DNA of 5,722 bases from an uncultured Eubacteriales bacterium (GTDB lineage: Bacteria; Bacillota; Clostridia; Oscillospirales; CAG-272). The translations under genes were made by a program, and so were the position numbers. Positions 4,991 through 5,722 of this stretch are shown here, piece after piece. Below the pieces are notes generated by a model. It saw only the letters and a program-made list of their open reading frames with translations, searched no databases and was not told where the DNA came from. The stretch's first letter is position 1; each line of letters opens with the position of its first letter. Location: contig ONVJ01000276.1 in the NCBI GenBank assembly GCA_900321265.1, forward strand, positions 1 through 5,722. The letters are read 5' to 3'.

Positions 4991-5722
4991 TACCGCGCTC
5001 GGTGATCGACGAGGTCGTCAGGCGGACTGACATTCAGCAGCTGATCGGAACATATGTCCCTCTCCGCAGATCCGGTTCAAACTATACCGGTCTGTGTCCC
5101 TTTCACTCCGAAAAGACACCTTCCTTTACGGTTTTCACAGGGAATCACGAAGGCTTTTACTGCTTCGGCTGCGGAGTCGGCGGCGACTGCATAACATTTA
5201 TTAAAAAGATCGAGAACCTCGATTATACCGACGCGATAAGATTCCTTGCCTCGCGCGTCGGGGTCACCGTCGAGGAGACGCAGGACGAGAGGAAAGGTCC
5301 GACAAGAGAGCGGATCAGGGAACTGAATATCGCAGCCGCCAGGCTCTTTCACGCATATCTGCTCGACGAAAAGACCGGAAAGAAGGGTATGGAATACCTG
5401 ACCTCCCGTCAGATCTCGCCGGCGACGATAAAGCACTTCTATCTCGGCTACGCCCCCGAAGACCCGGGCGCCGTCGGCGCGAAGCTCCTGAAGCAGGGAT
5501 TTACCGAGGAGGAGCTGCTTGCCGCCTTCATCTGCGGAAAGAACAGCAGGGGACTCTACGATTATTTCAGGGGTCGCGTAATATACCCGATAGTCGACAC
5601 GACGAAGAACATCGTCGGGTTCGGCGGCCGCGTGCTCGGCGACGCGCTTCCGAAGTATCTCAACACATCAGACACCCCGGCGTTCAGAAAGCGGAGCACC
5701 CTGTTCGCCATGAACTACGCAA
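4987..5722 (+). CDS. dnaG: DNA primase DnaG (3' partial)
   Basis: Primase that makes RNA primers at the replication fork with the DnaB helicase. Only the first 245 residues are in the window; the frame is open at the right edge, while full DnaG is about 600 residues. The N-terminal CHC2 zinc domain is complete: CPFH (37-40) and CFGC (59-62) supply Cys37, His40, Cys59 and Cys62, with SEKTPSF between them and TFIKKIENLDY after. The start of the RNA polymerase domain follows: YFRGRVIYPIVD (193-204), NIVGFGGRVLG (208-218), PKYLNTSDTPAFRK (222-235) and LFAMNYA (239-245). ATG 4987 is chosen because the product begins at the usual place (IPRSVIDEVVRRTDI) and GGAGGAGGG (4972-4980) sits 6 nt upstream, a strong ribosome binding site. 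In Bacillota dnaG usually precedes rpoD in a macromolecular-synthesis operon; the partner would lie right of this window. Confidence 0.97.
   Translation, partial: MIPRSVIDEVVRRTDIQQLIGTYVPLRRSGSNYTGLCPFHSEKTPSFTVFTGNHEGFYCFGCGVGGDCITFIKKIENLDYTDAIRFLASRVGVTVEETQDERKGPTRERIRELNIAAARLFHAYLLDEKTGKKGMEYLTSRQISPATIKHFYLGYAPEDPGAVGAKLLKQGFTEEELLAAFICGKNSRGLYDYFRGRVIYPIVDTTKNIVGFGGRVLGDALPKYLNTSDTPAFRKRSTLFAMNYA

Noticed and set aside
5077..5436. Minus-strand frame of 119 codons in dnaG
   Set aside because: It is antisense to the conserved zinc domain of DnaG and has no recognisable features.

Overview
The window reads as ordinary chromosomal core DNA of a GC-rich member of the Bacillota, most likely class Clostridia (Oscillospiraceae/Ruminococcaceae-like). 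This rests on protein flavour and gene set rather than on a database search. The FeoB belongs to the clostridial type with a GNQNCGKT P-loop. It is followed by the tiny Cys-rich FeoB-associated membrane protein typical of Clostridia. The promoter is a textbook sigma-A type, and all recognised genes lie on the + strand with strong GC-rich codon use. No mobile element, CRISPR array, tRNA or rRNA is visible.

Layout. (1) 1-2327, ferrous iron uptake: the 3' part of an apparent feoA-feoB fusion (the frame is open at the left edge and its first 18 codons look like the end of a FeoA domain). It overlaps by GTGA a 45-residue Cys-rich membrane protein. (2) 2328-2751, ribosomal protein: a near-consensus extended -10 promoter, a short hairpin-bearing leader, rpmE (zinc-type bL31) and an intrinsic terminator with a GCAA tetraloop. 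(3) 2752-4729, a two-gene unit: hflX (ribosome-splitting GTPase) overlapping by 14 nt with yigZ (IMPACT/UPF0029 family). (4) 4730-4986, a 257-nt gap: a very A/T-rich stretch with several competing inverted repeats, then a GC-rich dnaG leader that can fold into three adjacent hairpins and contains a 30-codon ORF ending in an ATGA overlap with dnaG. (5) 4987-5722, the 5' portion of dnaG (primase), cut by the right edge.

Functionally, the left block imports Fe2+ across the cytoplasmic membrane, the middle block serves the ribosome (bL31 as a structural protein, HflX as a rescue/splitting factor, YigZ of uncertain but possibly translation-linked role), and the right edge opens a replication-initiation operon. 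I found no convincing undescribed system. The parts that established families do not explain are the dnaG upstream region (4783-4990), a perfect 15-bp palindrome at 2202-2216 at the end of the feo operon, and the pairing potential around the rpmE/hflX junction.
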